A stretch of DNA of 64,000 nt from Scilla litardierei (lineage: Eukaryota; Streptophyta; Magnoliopsida; Asparagales; Asparagaceae), in the NCBI GenBank assembly GCA_030789695.1, contig CM061139.1:200109641-200173640 (forward strand). The letters run 5' to 3'. Both the position numbers and the translations under genes were made by a program. Shown here piece by piece: positions 1 through 11,570 of the stretch (its first letter is position 1; every line of letters starts with the position of its first letter). The notes under the pieces are model-generated. The model made no database searches, was not told the DNA's origin, and saw only the letters and a program-made list of their open reading frames with translations.

Positions 1-105
1 GTTGATAGTTGATATTGTTGTCCTTGTTGCTCAATATCGGAAGATGGGAGATGGATGAACGGCTGGAATCCATGGCTTAAAATCAACTGGGCTCTGATAC
101 CACTT
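1..105 (-). mobile_element. Leader of a minus-strand LTR retrotransposon running off the left edge
   Basis: Positions 91-103 read GCTCTGATACCAC, the reverse complement of the tRNA-Met primer binding site (TGGTATCAGAGC) that follows the 5' LTR of many plant Copia and Gypsy elements. It lies three bases from the LTR at 106. The rest is the start of the internal leader. The element body must lie to the left, outside the window, so its class cannot be read. Confidence 0.75.
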
Positions 106-449
106 TGTTGTTTAAGTGAATCTGGAAAAATAGATCATCAGATGATCAACTCAGGGTTTTTGTAGTCCCTTTGTGATCAATTGAGAGAGATCTAGAAAAA
201 TTATTGTAGGAAGAAAATGAAGAACATATATTTAAAAACAAGGAGCAACAAGATCAGATTTTTCTTATTCATAAGAAGATGAATTACATGAAGAGAGATA
301 ATTTAGAGATCTTTTGTTACAGATCATCATGGCTAAATCTAAGAAAAACAGAATTTCAAAATACAATTTAAATTTGAAAAGATTTGCTCTGATCTTGGGC
401 TTAACTGCTGCTTGATTTGAGCCTAAAATTTTACTGAATTAGGCTAACA
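106..449 (-). repeat. 5' LTR of the off-window minus-strand element
   Basis: The block opens TGTTGTTTAAG and closes GGCTAACA, so it has the TG...CA ends and a TGTT/AACA terminal inverted repeat. The inner edge abuts the primer binding site at 91-103, which fixes the orientation. The length of 344 bp is in the range of small plant LTRs. The partner LTR and the target-site duplication cannot be seen. Confidence 0.7.
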
Positions 450-917
450 AACCCTTACTGTCCAGATCTCTCAAACATAATATGAGATCCTTTTGAGCCT
501 GCACTCCTGATGCTCCACTACACATGCATCCTCTTTACGTATAAATGCTTTAACAGCTTCCTGTGGTATGCCACCATGTATTATATTTTAGAGGATTGTC
601 CCATATGACATGTACCAAACATCATTTTCATTCACCATCTTTATCAAATTCCATTCATTTTGTACACATAACTGATGGCACCTCTTCATCTGCACTTGTC
701 AAAGGGTTGTTTCATACTGATTATTCGTTGTCATTACACGATGTATTATATGTTTCAAAGTTCCAACTTGCCTTTCATTTATCATTCAGCTTAAAACTGC
801 TCAATTATTTTCTATCCTTCCTATCGTGTATTTTAAAACTTGTAAACTGTGATGATGATTGGTTCGGAGCATGGAAGAGGTGTAAATTATTTGGATACTG
901 GTGCCACTAGGGTTTGA
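450..917 (+). pseudogene. Ty1/copia remnant, piece 1 (protease region)
   Basis: From about 585 to 911 the plus strand encodes a decayed Copia protease and adjacent region. GLSHMT matches the conserved SGASHHMT segment, and VHITDGTSSS and LHDVLYVSKF match the usual strand motifs before the GAG-pre-integrase domain. Frameshifts and lost catalytic residues show it is dead. The same old element resumes at 1323, 4118 and 10,349 after later insertions. Positions 450-584 show nothing I recognise. Confidence 0.65.
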
Positions 918-1322
918 TGATAAAAAGGATGGGAAAAGATGAGATTTTTAGGGTTTTGGAGAGAGAGATTTCGGAAAAGAGTGGGGTTTAGGGTGAAAAG
1001 AGGGGATTTGGGGAAAAAGAAGGATTTTTATTGATAAAAACTGAAATATAAAATATAAATTTAGCCACATTAGAGATGAGGCCGCTCTCCTAGCTTTTCC
1101 TTCTAAATGAAAGCCTAAATCTCCAAATTAGGGCTCATGGACGACCAGTAAAATATTCTTCTCACAAATCAAGTATGAAAACCCCCCTAGCCAGCCCTAG
1201 CTCCAATAAAGAGAAAATTGCATAAAATTGCAGATTTACGAAAAAGCCACTAATACTGAAAGTTGCAAAAAGACACCTAAGATTCAAAAATTCCGAAAAT
1301 GCCACTGAGGAGTCTAAATGCA
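918..1322 (-). repeat. LTR-like insert related to the 42,120 LTR
   Basis: The block starts TGATAAAAAGG and ends near AAATGCA. Its middle (GGATTTTTATTGATAAAAAC, then a stretch ending CCTCCTAGC-like) resembles the LTR at 42,120-42,432. Copia protein homology stops just before it and resumes just after it, which supports an insertion. Orientation is inferred from that similarity. No target-site duplication is clear, so the edges are approximate. Confidence 0.5.
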
Positions 1323-1428
1323 AAATGCATTAGTTTACTGCATCCATCTCTGATATACCATCCCAATGGTGTTATCTTCTTAACCATCCCTCCTTACAGA
1401 AGTTGTGTCAAGGGGTAATTGTTGAATT
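1323..1428 (+). pseudogene. Ty1/copia remnant, piece 2 (GAG-pre-integrase motif)
   Basis: The plus strand translates to LSQWCYLLNHPSLQKL, a decayed form of the W-H-x-R-L-G-H-P-S motif that begins the pre-integrase zinc-binding region of Copia pol. It is the direct continuation of the protease fragment ending near 911 and is cut at 1428 by the Gypsy element. Confidence 0.6.
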
Positions 1429-1753
1429 CGATAGGAAATGGTAGGTATTTGAGGAATAAAGGAGGATTTTTTTCGAAAACAAAGTGAAAATACAAGATAA
1501 GGGTTTCAATTAGAGATGAAACCACTCTTCTACCCTTTGATTGAAGATAAAGAGCCAACTCTCCTCATTCTACTATTAATCTACTCCTAACCTTTCTTCT
1601 TTTTTTCCATATTCTAGATAATATTAGCCCTAACTGTCCCTCTCAATTTAAAGGGCCGATTTACCCAATATTACAAAAGATGGCATTATGGCCCAAAATA
1701 ACAAGTTTGCCAATAGAGCCCGTAAACTACCAAACTACCACCAGGTGGCCGCA
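1429..1753 (-). repeat. 3' LTR of the 1429-4117 Gypsy
   Basis: It starts CGATAGGAAATGG (TG decayed to CG) and ends GGTGGCCGCA, followed by the minus-strand polypurine tract. It aligns along its length with 3779-4117 with many substitutions, so the insertion is old. Confidence 0.75.
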
Positions 1754-2420
1754 CCTCCATCCCAACACTACATCCTGAAGAACCACAATGTCCTTAAGGT
1801 GGTGTGCGACATCCGTGGGTGCGCTATTCCAAATGAGGGTGATTGTTCCCTTCTGTCTCTTCCTCTCTGATGGCTGCATCAGCATCATCGTCGACTATTA
1901 GCGCTTGCAACGCACGATCGCGACAACGATGGCCCGCGTTGAACCGCTTGCCAGTTGCCACAATGGCAATATAACCCATTGACGCACTGGTCCATGATCT
2001 CCCCCTGTATGAGATGCTCATATCTGTTGTCCGCTAAAGGCTCGACACTTTTCTCTGGTGCTGCCTGGATTGTTATTGGTTTGGGCTTCTGGGTCTTCCC
2101 GATAACTAAGTGTGGAATGCGGTCATGCTATTCACTCCTTTGGACCTTCGATCCACGGTAAGTCTGTCCTCGATAACCTGGGCAAGATCCATCGTCTCTA
2201 TGAATCCCTTTGGCCTTTTGTTAACAGAGTTCAGCACGGATGTCGGGTCTGAGTCCCGGCATAAAACTCACCTCTAAAGTCGCCTCATGGATCCCCTAAC
2301 TCGATCAGCGAGTGCCTCAAATCTCTCCTAAAATCATGGACTGTGCCATCCTACCAAAGTACGATGAGCTGCTCATGCAGATCCTTGCCATGGGTGTCAT
2401 GGAAGTGGTTCAATAAGCAG

Positions 2421-2648
2421 TCATTGAACTCTTCCTACGATCGCACTCGCTGCCACTGGTGCCTCTATATGAACCAGGATAAGGCTTTTTCCCTCTAAGC
2501 AGGTGCCGACTGCCCACAGTTTCTCCACTTCAATCAAGCGGTTTACCGTGAAGTATCCCTCCGTGCGGTAACCCCACCCGTAAGGATCATCTCCTTCGAA
2601 AACTGGTAGCTTCAACTTGCAAACCTTGCTCTCGAGGCTAAATACCAC
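2421..2648 (-). pseudogene. Gypsy gag fragment
   Basis: The minus-strand translation contains KLKLPVFEGDDPYGW, YFTVNRL and EKLWAVGTCLEGK. This is the start of the Retrotrans_gag core common in plant Gypsy elements (normally L-P-x-F-x-G-x-D-P-x-x-W). The reading frame is broken on both sides. It would have encoded the capsid part of the virus-like particle. Confidence 0.65.
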
Positions 2649-3778
2649 ATGTCTTGCTCTCTTCCTTGGCTGTCCGAAATGGGGGCATGGATAAACATTT
2701 TGCAGAGCTCCTATATCTCTTCGCGGGGCTTCTCTTACTTCCCCATGGTATCCCTAGCACTCGTCAACCCAACCTGGACCATCACCATCTCTTGCCAAGC
2801 ATCAAGGATCACAATCACGCTCATCGTAACCTCCGAATGATTCGTCATCTCCCCACGCTTGGCGTCGGGTGCCTGAGTCACCGCTGCACTGTCCATGGAA
2901 TTGATGTGCTTCAACGGAGGTGCCGCCGCTGCTCCGAGTAAGCGCTAATGACCAACAGTCATGTTGTGGAACAGAACAGAGGCCCAAGGGCCCCTGCGGT
3001 GGCACATAGGGTTCCCGAGGCCCTGCGACTACGTCAGGGGACAGCGACCCTCGAGGCGGCACTGGGTTCACAAGGCCCCCAGCAGGCCGTCGGGGGCGTT
3101 CGAAGCCCCCACGAAGTCGGAGTGGGCTCGCAAGGCCCTTAGGGCTGTGTTCAGGGCTCGCGAGGTCCCCAGTGCTCTATCGAGGTCTCGTGACCTACCC
3201 ACAGGTTCGCTGAAGTCTGTCGATGGTCCGATGAGATCACCCCGGTCCCACGAGGCACTAGTGATTAAGATCGGGGGTTGTCGCCCCCTGCTAGGGTTTT
3301 GGGGGTCGACGGCTCCTCCGGGGATTTGGACGCCAGATGTCCCTCCCGCCGCTTAGGAATTAGGGTTTTGTGCACATCCTGCTTCTTCATCGCCTTGTAC
3401 CTGCAGCTCGTCATTAAAAATAACTTTGCTATTCCCTTTGTCCAAAGCTCGCTCATTTCTCTCTTGATCTACGGTGGGATCTTCGTCTTCCCTCAGATCT
3501 GGGTTTGGAGAACTCCTTTTTTAGATCTAGGGCTTCGACCACTCTCTTCAATTTTTTCATGAAGATCTCCATATTTGCAGTGATTTAGATCTCAGTTTAG
3601 GTTGCGATCTGATTTGAGTCTGTTTCCCATCGCTACTATCTTCGTGCTCATTAAGGAGAAATTTTCCTCTGTCGATTTATTGAACTTCCTAAGATCGGCA
3701 TCATATCTCACCTCTAAAGCTTTGATCTTTTTCTTTGTTTCCACCATTGGCATGGATCGTAAAGCTCTGATATCAATT

Positions 3779-4117
3779 TGATAGGAAATGGTTGGGATTT
3801 GAGGAATAAAAGGGAGATTTTTTATAGATTTTTATAGAAAATGAAGTGAAAAATACAAGATAATGGTTTTAATTAGATGGGAAACCACTCTCATACTCTT
3901 CGATTGAAGATAAATGGCTAACTCTCCTCAATCTACTCTTAACCTACTCCTAACATTTCTTCCCTTTTCTCCAAATTCAACGTATCATTAGCACTAACCA
4001 TCCCTATCAATATAAAGGTCTGATTTGCCCAATATTACAAACTATGCTATTATGGCCCAAAATAACTAGTTTGCCACTAAGGCCCAAAAACTACCAAGCT
4101 GCCACCGGGTGGTTGCA
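3779..4117 (-). repeat. 5' LTR of the 1429-4117 Gypsy
   Basis: It starts TGATAGGAAATGG, three bases from the primer binding site, and ends GGTGGTTGCA. It is 339 bp against 325 bp for its partner. Confidence 0.75.
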
Positions 4118-4232
4118 CCCCCCTTTCGAACCGAATCATTTATTTATTTTTCATAAGATTGTGTCATGTGAGACTTCCTTTTTGGTATGGTAAATAAAAT
4201 AGTGGTCCTTTTTAAATAGTTCAGCATGATAC
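4118..4232 (+). pseudogene. Ty1/copia remnant, piece 3 (start of integrase)
   Basis: This short stretch reads as a very decayed start of the integrase core and joins in register with 10,344 onward once the Tork-like insertion is removed. The last five bases, GATAC, are the left copy of that element's target-site duplication. Confidence 0.45.
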
Positions 4233-5210
4233 TGTTGAGAATAAATCACCGGCGAAAGACAACGTCTTTGGGATCCGCGCGGAATACCAACCCTAATAAA
4301 CTGATCAGGAATCTAGGGCTAGCAAATGACCACACTTCACCTAATAAACCAAATTGACCTTGCAATAGAAATTAGCAACCGAATAATAGCAACAAGAAAA
4401 CAAACACAGACACAAGAGAATTTGCCTTGGTTCCATTGTAAACAACCTACATCCAACATTCCGAGACGATTCCACTATCAGATAGATCCACCAATCTAGG
4501 GTTACAATCTTGCTTCCACTCACGTGAGTAATAACTTGGTAAACCACACAAGCCCTCAGTAATCTCACTCAAGGAAGAAGAAAACAAAGGAGAAACAAGA
4601 GAAGAATCACACACATTCTCAATCAAGAACTCCTAAACCCTAACTCTCTCAAGAATCTCCAAAGGGGTGCTCAAGGCTCTTCAAAAGCTCCAGATATCTA
4701 ATGGAGGCTTAACCTATCTAAAACAATAGTTAGGTTTAAGTAGGAACCCCAAAAAGATCAGAAAACTGATTCAGGCCGTTGGTCTTTTTGGCTGGCCCGC
4801 GCTGACTCGGCCCGAGTCGATCTACAACCCGAGCTGCTCGACCGAGCTAACATGCGCTACTTCAGCCGCTGGGTGGAGTCGAGTCGACTCGGTCAAGTAG
4901 CATAGCCACTCGGCCCGAGTCGATATTCCTTGCAGAGCTCTCTTCAAACAGCAAACTCTCGGACTTCTGAGACCTTTAGAATCCTTCTGTAGCTCGTCCG
5001 AGTAGCCTCCTACTCGACCGAGTAGGAGTAGCCTCCTACTCGACCGAGTAGGAACCTACTCGACCGGATAGGAGGTCGACCGAGTCAGAGAAAAAACTCC
5101 ACACAACTTACTGTCTTCTGCTGCTTCTGTAGCTCGGTCGAGTAGCCTGCTACTCGATCGAGTTGCCTGGAAAACCTACACATTTGAGATCTGAATTACA
5201 AAAAACAACA
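4233..5210 (-). repeat. 3' LTR of the Tork-like Copia
   Basis: It starts TGTTGAGAATAAATC and ends AAACAACA. It is longer than its partner mainly because a stretch of short palindromes built on CTCGACCGAG (about 4990-5165) has extra copies here. Several palindromes of the form GACTCGG-C-CCGAGTC (4804-4818) lie in the U3 part. Confidence 0.9.
4797..5165 (-). promoter_or_regulatory. Palindrome array in U3 of the Copia LTR
   Basis: At least eight short dyads with an ACTCGGCCCGAGT or ACTCGACCGAGT core occur here and in the partner LTR (about 9958-10,300). Copy number differs between the two LTRs, so the array changes by duplication. On the minus strand it lies upstream of an AT-rich CTTAAA segment near 4735. 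A role in transcription is inference. Confidence 0.5.
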
Positions 5211-5339
5211 CGCTACCTTGATTCAAATCTCATCACCAATGACTCATGCACCTCCACGCTTCACGCCATGGTCCTTTATCTGATTATCACGATCATCTTG
5301 GTACTCGTGCTCTTTGGCGCACCTAAGCCAACAAGAAAA

Positions 5340-6818
5340 TCAGATCCAGGCAAACCTGGAGCTTGACGGAACTGGCTTGGTAAACATGTCTGCGGGATTC
5401 TTCTCAGTCGAGATCTTCTGAAGCTTTATCTCCTTCTTCTCTAACTTAAGGAAGGAATCACACACCTCAATATGCTTCGTCCTCGAACTGTATGACTGGT
5501 GCTTTGCCAGATGAATGACACTCTGGCTGTTACAATGCATATGTGACAAACTCTGCGGCATCTCCAAATCTCTCAGCAGACTCCTCAAATACTTGGCCTC
5601 CTTCACAGCTTCCATGCTGCAATCAACTCGGCCTCTGTGGTCGATAATGCAACCACAGACTGTAAGACCGACCTCCACGATACCGCGACAGTGCCCAAGG
5701 TGAACACATACCCCATGGTAGATCGCCGCCTGTCTATATCACCTGCATAATCGCTATCGCTGTATCCTGTCAACACCTTTCTGTCTCCTCTCCCATAGAG
5801 GATCTCGACACTCGCTGTGCCTTGCAAATATCTCAGAATCCACTTGATGGCCTGCCAATGCTCCTTGCCAGGATTAGCCATGTACCTGCTAACCACTCAC
5901 ACGGCCTGTGCAATATCTGGACACGTGCAAACCATTGCATACATTAAGTTTCCTAATGTACTCACATATGGTACCTGAGATATGTAAGTCTTCTCATCAT
6001 CGGTGCTTAGCGACTGATTTGCCGACAGCTGAAAATGAGCTCCCAAAGGTGTTGTCACGGGCTTCGCGCTCTCCATCCCAAAACGGACTAGCACCTTCTG
6101 AATATACACATGCTGTGACAATCTAAGCTCATGCTTCTTCCTATCTCGGAAAATGTCCTTTCCGAGAATATTCTTCGCGGACCCTAAGTCCTTCATGTTA
6201 AACTCTGGCCCTAGCTTCTCCTTCAGCTTCTTCACCTCAGACATGCTATTAGAAGCAATTAGCATGTCGTCCACATAAAGCAACAAATAGATCTTCAAGC
6301 CATCATCAAGTGTGTCGCTCATACACACATTGATCATTGATGCTCCTCTCGAAACCTACTCCCATCATGAAGCTATCAAATCGTTTGTACCACTGCCTGT
6401 GTGATTGCTTCAACTCGTACAACGATTTCTTTAACTTGCACACCAAGGTATATTTCCCCTCAACTCTGAACCCCTCAGGCCGTTGCATATAGATTTCTTC
6501 ATCAAGATCTCTATGCAGAAAATCGGTCTTCACATTGAGTTGTTCCAACTTCATATCCATGCTAGCAACTAGCGCCAACAACACCCGAATAGATGTATGT
6601 CGCACAACCGGCGAGAATATCTCGTTGTAGTCTTCTCCCTTCCTTTGTGCAAACCCCTTGGCTACCAACCTTGCATTATACCTGGCATTGTTACCTTTTT
6701 GAGTTGAGCTTTCCTTAACCTTGTATTTCCAACGACAACCAATGGCACGTTTCTCGCTGGGTAACGTCACCAACTCCCATGTGTCATTCCGGTGAAGAGA
6801 CTCCATCTCCTCCTCCAT
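5340..6818 (-). pseudogene. Reverse transcriptase and RNase H of the Tork-like Copia
   Basis: On the minus strand, 6818-6306 holds the N-terminal half of the RVT_2 domain (WELVTLP, RLVAKGFAQ, FSPVV). The segment 6337-5897 holds the palm with YVDDMLIA, the catalytic Y-x-D-D box. The segment 5896-5340 holds RNase H (GYSDSDYAGD, LSTTEAELIAA, RTKHIEVCDSF, ENPADMFTKPV). The order is normal and all four catalytic regions are visible, but at least three frameshifts separate them. The intact protein would have copied element RNA into DNA inside the particle. Confidence 0.85.
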
Positions 6819-7110
6819 AGCTCCTTGCCACTAAGCGGCATCTCCAGAGACTGGCTCCACCATATAGGACTGGCTCCTCATGCTCTAGGTTGAGTGCATA
6901 AGACGCCATATAATCGAAAGAATAACCCGCATAATCACATGCTGCAAATCTTTCTGGCGCCTTCTTCACCCTCTTTGATCTACGCGTTCCATCATCATAT
7001 GCATAGGTGTCAATGCGTAACTGAGATGGACCGGGTGTCTGCACTTTATTCTCAACATGGACCTCATCATCTCCCTCAACTGGGGCATCGATCGTCAACT
7101 CTTTGCTTGG

Positions 7111-8402
7111 TCACTGAGTAGGCTGGACCGGAAGATTGACTCTCTCCGATGAAATCTTCTCTGCAGACGTGTCCTCTTTTGAATGAGAATGATCCGCCTT
7201 GAACATTGCATCCTCATCAAAAGTGACATGTCGGTTCATTATCGCTTTCTGACCCTCTGGATCCCACAAGCGATATCCCTTGACGTCGTGGCCAAATCCA
7301 AGAAAGATACACTTCTTTGCTCTTGGATCCAACTTGTCGCCCCTCTCGTGCGCATACGCCGGGCAACCCACACTGCGCAAGTAAGAATAGTCACCAGCTT
7401 CACCACTCCACATCTCCTCTGGGATCTTGTAGTCAATAGCTACTGAAGGAATTCTGTTCACAATGTGCATAGCAGTGGTGAGAATCTCACCCCAGAATTC
7501 CTTTCCCAAACCGGCTGAGTGTCTTAAACACTGCATTCGCTCCAACAATGTACGATTCATCCCTCCACCACACCATTAGACTGCGGATCTCCAGGTGTAC
7601 TAAAATGACGGCGAATCCTATGGAGTTTTCAGAAATTTCTAAACTCCCTCGATGTATACTCACTTCCATTGTCAGATATCAGCACCTTCACGTGCTTTCC
7701 GATTTGCTTCTCCACCATGGTCTTCTACTCTCTGAACATGTCAAACATCTGGTCCTTTGACTTCATTAAGTATATCAAGACTTTGCAAGAGTAGTCATCA
7801 ATGAATAAGATAAAATACCTAGCTCCCCCTCTTGACGGCTTTGGACACGGACCTTGCACATCTGTGTGTACTTAGTCAAGTGGTCCCCTGCTAGTATGCT
7901 TTCTCGTGTTGAACTGCACATTTGTCCTCTTTCCGTACACACATGATTCACAGAATTTTACACTCATTCGCGGATTCAATCAGTTTTCTTTTTCGGAGTA
8001 CATCGAGGGTTTTGTCACATGGATGACCCAAGCGATAATGCCATAACTTGGCTGAATCGTCGGGAACTGAGCTCGTAGTGCTTACGTCTGCTTCACCTTC
8101 AACTGTGTACCTTGAAGGGCATATAAGTTACCTACTTTTCTTCCCTTAATTACAACCATGGCTCCTTTAGAGACTCTAAGTTGGTCCTTTTCAAAGACTG
8201 ACTTACATCCTTTATTGTTCAATACGCCTATGGAGATTAGGCTCTTACGCAGATTGTGACATGCCTCACATCGGCTAGTGTTCGCACTATACCGACGTGC
8301 ATTTTTATCCGGACGGTTCCAATACCCGCAGTTTTGCACACTGCATTGTTCTCCATGAGGGTCGAACCTCCATTTTCCTTGGAACGGTATGGAGCGAACC
8401 AA
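7111..8402 (-). pseudogene. Integrase region of the Tork-like Copia
   Basis: The segment 8402-8082 carries the pre-integrase strands (LRVSKGAMVVIKG, GNLYALQG). The core between about 8080 and 7560 is heavily broken. The segment 7560-7111 carries the integrase C-terminal part (MNRTLLERMQCLRHSAGL, FWGEILTTAMHIVNRIPS, KKCIFLGFGHDVKGYRLWD). The linker to reverse transcriptase follows at 7098-6784. The frames disagree, so no working integrase can be made. Confidence 0.8.
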
Positions 8403-8755
8403 CTCCTATGAGTAGTCATATGGTACGAGCATACACTATCCATGAGCCATGCCATATTTGCATCTCCTGCAATCCCTGCGACAAACATCTTGATATCTCT
8501 ACCTTCATCACGGACCTGTTCACCATCAATCCCCAAAGATGCCGAACAGGACTCCTTCTCGGCTTCGTTGCCTTTCTTCCTAACCTTGTTAGGGCACCGG
8601 CTCGAATAATGACCATTCTTCTGGCAATTGAAACATGTGATATTCGCATACCTATCCTGCGAATGTCTCGACTTGGAGATGTCATTGTTCTTCTTGTAGC
8701 CTCCTCTCCTTTCCTGTCGACCCCTTACATGCAATGCCTCCTCGCAATTACTCAC
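8237..8755 (-). pseudogene. Zinc knuckle and protease of the Tork-like Copia
   Basis: The minus strand encodes CFNCQKNGHYSSRC, a canonical CX2CX4HX4C nucleocapsid knuckle that binds genomic RNA. About 60 residues on comes WLMDSVCSYHMT, the aspartic protease site. The family has D-S/T-G here, and G is replaced by V, which should inactivate it. Confidence 0.8.
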
Positions 8756-8870
8756 ATGTTCTCTACCTTGAAACTTGCCACTGTTGCTCGGTGTGAAGCG
8801 CTGCCTTCACCTCTTCAACAGTGAGAGTTGTTCGGTTGTAAATCATCGACCGAACGAATTTATTATACTC

Positions 8871-9374
8871 CTAAGGCAACGAACATAACAAGATAACCGC
8901 TTGCTGTTCATCCTCAATCTTTACATCCATACCACGCAACTCCAGCACTATCCAGTTCAACTCATCCATGTGATTCTTCACCGCTGATCCAGATTTCATC
9001 TTGAGATTATACAGCTGCTGAAGCAAATATAGGCGACTCGTGAATGATTTCTCCATATATAGTCCCTCAAGCTTCTTCCACATGTCAGATACCGTAGCCT
9101 CATCTAAGACTTCCCTCCGAACATAATCTGATAACGACAACTGAATCGCGATGTACGCCTTTCTCTCCATCTCCGCCTTAGCGGATTCTTTCACCTCCTT
9201 ATCGATATTCGACACATCGAATATGATCTGGTAACATCCCGTCTGCATAAGAATATTTTTCACCTTCGTCTGCCAGATCCGAAAATCATTCCGGCCGGTG
9301 AACTTCTCAATGTTCAATGTTGCTAAAGATACCATCTTTCCTTCACCACTAACTTCCTTTGCAAACGAACACAA
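8871..9374 (-). pseudogene. Gag of the Tork-like Copia (5' part)
   Basis: The open frame of 167 aa contains FTGRNDFRIWQTKVKNILMQ and MWKKLEGLYM, the UBN2/gag-like capsid core of Tork elements. The likely native start is the internal methionine before VSLATLNIEKF, since the upstream residues run into the primer binding site. The capsid reading is lost before the zinc knuckle. Confidence 0.8.
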
Positions 9375-9387
9375 GCTCTGATACCAC
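9375..9387 (-). other. Primer binding site (tRNA-Met)
   Basis: GCTCTGATACCAC, the reverse complement of GTGGTATCAGAGC, directly abuts the 5' LTR at 9388. Confidence 0.85.
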
Positions 9388-10343
9388 TTATAGGAAATAA
9401 ATCACCGACGAAAGACAATGCCTTTGAGATCTGCGCGGAATACCAACCCTAATAAACTGATCAGAAATCTAGGGCTAGCAAATGACCCCAATTCATCCAA
9501 TAATAAACCCAATTGACCTTGCAATAGAAAGTAGTAAACGAATAATAGCAACAACAAATCAAACGCAAACACAAGAGAATTTACCCTGGTTCGGTTATAA
9601 ACAACCTACATCCAGCATTCTGAGACGATTTCACTATCAGAGAGATCCACCAATCTAGGGTTACAATCTTGCTTTCACTCACGTGAGTAATAACTTGGCA
9701 AACCGCACAAGCCCTCAGTAATCTCACTTAAGGAAGAAGAAAACAAAGGAGTAACACGAGAAGAATCACACACCTTCTCAATCAAGAACTCCTAAACCAT
9801 AACTCTCTCAAGAATTTCCAAAGGGTGGCTCAATGCTCTCCAAAAGCTCCAGATATCTAATGTAGGCTTAACCTAATCTAAAACAATAGTTAGGTTTAAG
9901 TAGGAACCCCAAAAAGATCAGAAAACTGATTCAGGCCGTTGGTCTTTTTGGTTGGCCCCATGCTGACTCGGCCCGAGTCGATCTGTAGCCCGATCTGCTC
10001 GACTGCTAACATGCGCTGCTTTAGCCGCTAGGTGGAGTCGAGTCGACTCGGTCAAGTAGCATAGCTACTCGGCCCTAGTCGGTATTCCCTGTAGAGCTCT
10101 CTTCAAACAGCAAACTCTTGGACTTCTAAGACCTTCAGAATCCTTCTGTAGCTCGACCAAGTAGCAAGCTACTCGATCGAGTAGCCTCCTACTCGACCGA
10201 ATAAGAGGTCGTCCGAATCGGAGGAAAAACTCCCCACAACTTACTATCTTCTACTGATTCTATAGCTCGGTCGAGTAGTTTGCTACTCTACCGAGTCGCC
10301 TGGTAAACCTACACATATGAGATCTGAATCACAAAAAACAATA
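9388..10343 (-). repeat. 5' LTR of the Tork-like Copia
   Basis: It starts TTATAGGAAATAAATC and ends AAACAATA, both decayed from TG...CA. It aligns over its whole length with 4233-5210, with indels in the palindrome array. Confidence 0.88.
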
Positions 10344-11570
10344 GATACGTGGGATCCTTACCAAAATACTTTTGTTTATGGTTATAGGTATTTCATTGTC
10401 TTTGTGATGATTTTTCTCGTATGACAGCCACAGGCTTGCATGTGCTTAAAGATAAAACATAAATTCCTAGCATAGTTCAAGATTTCTTCAATGAATTAAA
10501 AAATCGGTTTTATGCTTCCATTAAAATTTTGCGCACTTATAATGTTTGGAATCTATACAACCTGATCTTTTGTTTTTCTAATAATGTTTTGCATCAAACT
10601 TCTAGTCCACATACATCACATCAAATTGGGATTGCTGAAAAGAAACAGACACGTTTTTGATGTAACTCGGACCTTAATGATCAAATGAATGTTCCAAAAT
10701 GTAATGATTCAAATGAATGTTCCAAAGTGTTTATAGTATGATGGTGTTGTTCTTTGTGCATTTCTTTAGATTAACAGAATGCCTTCTTCAGATCTTCTTT
10801 GTGATATTCCTTTTTATTGCGGGTGTCCATATAAATGTGTCATTTATGTACTACATGTTGTTTTTGGCGGAATATATTTTGTTCATGATCTTCCGTCTAG
10901 GCTTAATAAATTATCTCCATGATCCATTAAGGACGTGTTTGCTAATAATTTTAGGAATTATGTAATGTGTACTTTTATCATGAACTCGTACCGTACACAT
11001 CAACATATGTGCCAAACACCGACACTTTTTGGACCCTTCTAAGATGTGTCAGATACTTTTTAATACTTGATGGATACATGGGAGAAACATTTACTTCTGT
11101 TCTTGTATTTTATAGGGCATACTTGTATTTTTATAGCTATACGTGTTATTTCGTGGGTCATACGGATGATTCTACGCATGCTTAAGACAACTAGAAAAAT
11201 GTAACTATAAGATAAAGTAATGATATTATCTAAGTAATGTGTATAAATTTTTTTATCATCTGATGTTATCTTTTATATTTAGTTTATTGTGTGTATAAAT
11301 ATATATATTATATTATATTATAGCATAATACTTTGGTCCATTGGCATACTTTTTACAAATTAACCGTGTTACGTACCCATCGCATATACAAGCATCTGTT
11401 TCTAAGCCTATTAGTCTTTAGACATATAGGGTTATCTTTGTTTTGGTCATAGCGGACGTCAATATTATGTTTCTACAGCTGTCACCTTTTTAAATATGTT
11501 CAATATTTCTCTTCTAATGGTCAAGAGATCCATTCTCTTCTAGTCAACCTGCCAAGCAATGGGCTTGAAG
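10344..11570 (+). pseudogene. Ty1/copia remnant, piece 4 (integrase)
   Basis: Decayed plus-strand integrase. Residues around 10,520-10,660 read IKILRTYNVWN and HTSHQIGIAEKK, matching the usual D-N and Q-N-G-x-A-E-R-K catalytic segments. The stretch 10,780-10,980 reads RMPSSDLL, YFVHDLPSRLNKLSP and SIKDVF, matching the C-terminal F-V-H-D-L-x-P-x-x-K-L-x-x-R-x-x-K-C-V-F block. Homology resumes near 11,430 (YYVSTAVTF). The gap (about 10,975-11,420) holds an AT-rich insert I cannot classify, with an (AT)n run near 11,296-11,330. The first five bases are the right GATAC duplication. Confidence 0.65.

Larger units (their letters stand above)
1429..4117 (-). mobile_element. Deleted Ty3/gypsy element, minus strand, two LTRs
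   Basis: Two similar LTRs (1429-1753 and 3779-4117) bracket about 2 kb of degenerate internal sequence. A primer binding site (reverse complement GCTCTGATATCA, 3764-3775) sits by the right LTR, and a purine tract (minus strand GGGATGGAGG) by the left one, so transcription runs right to left. Only a gag fragment is recognisable; protease, reverse transcriptase and integrase are gone. A GC-rich stretch at 2940-3270 has no clear homology. I found no convincing target-site duplication. It interrupts the old Copia between pieces 2 and 3. Confidence 0.75.
4233..10343 (-). mobile_element. Complete Tork-like Ty1/copia element, minus strand
   Basis: LTRs at 4233-5210 and 9388-10,343 are flanked by a perfect 5-bp duplication, GATAC (4228-4232 and 10,344-10,348). 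The internal order on the minus strand is primer binding site, gag, zinc knuckle, protease, integrase, reverse transcriptase, RNase H, which is the Copia order. The reverse transcriptase sequence (EEIYMQRPEGF, VCKLKKSLYELKQ) is of the Tork/Tnt1 type. Stops and frameshifts split every domain, and the protease signature reads DSV rather than DSG, so it cannot move itself. It is inserted in the integrase of the old plus-strand Copia. Confidence 0.92.

Noticed and set aside
1824..3356. Short frames on both strands in the 1429-4117 Gypsy interior as independent genes
   Set aside because: Only the gag fragment at 2421-2648 shows family motifs. The others are composition-driven in a GC-rich decayed region.
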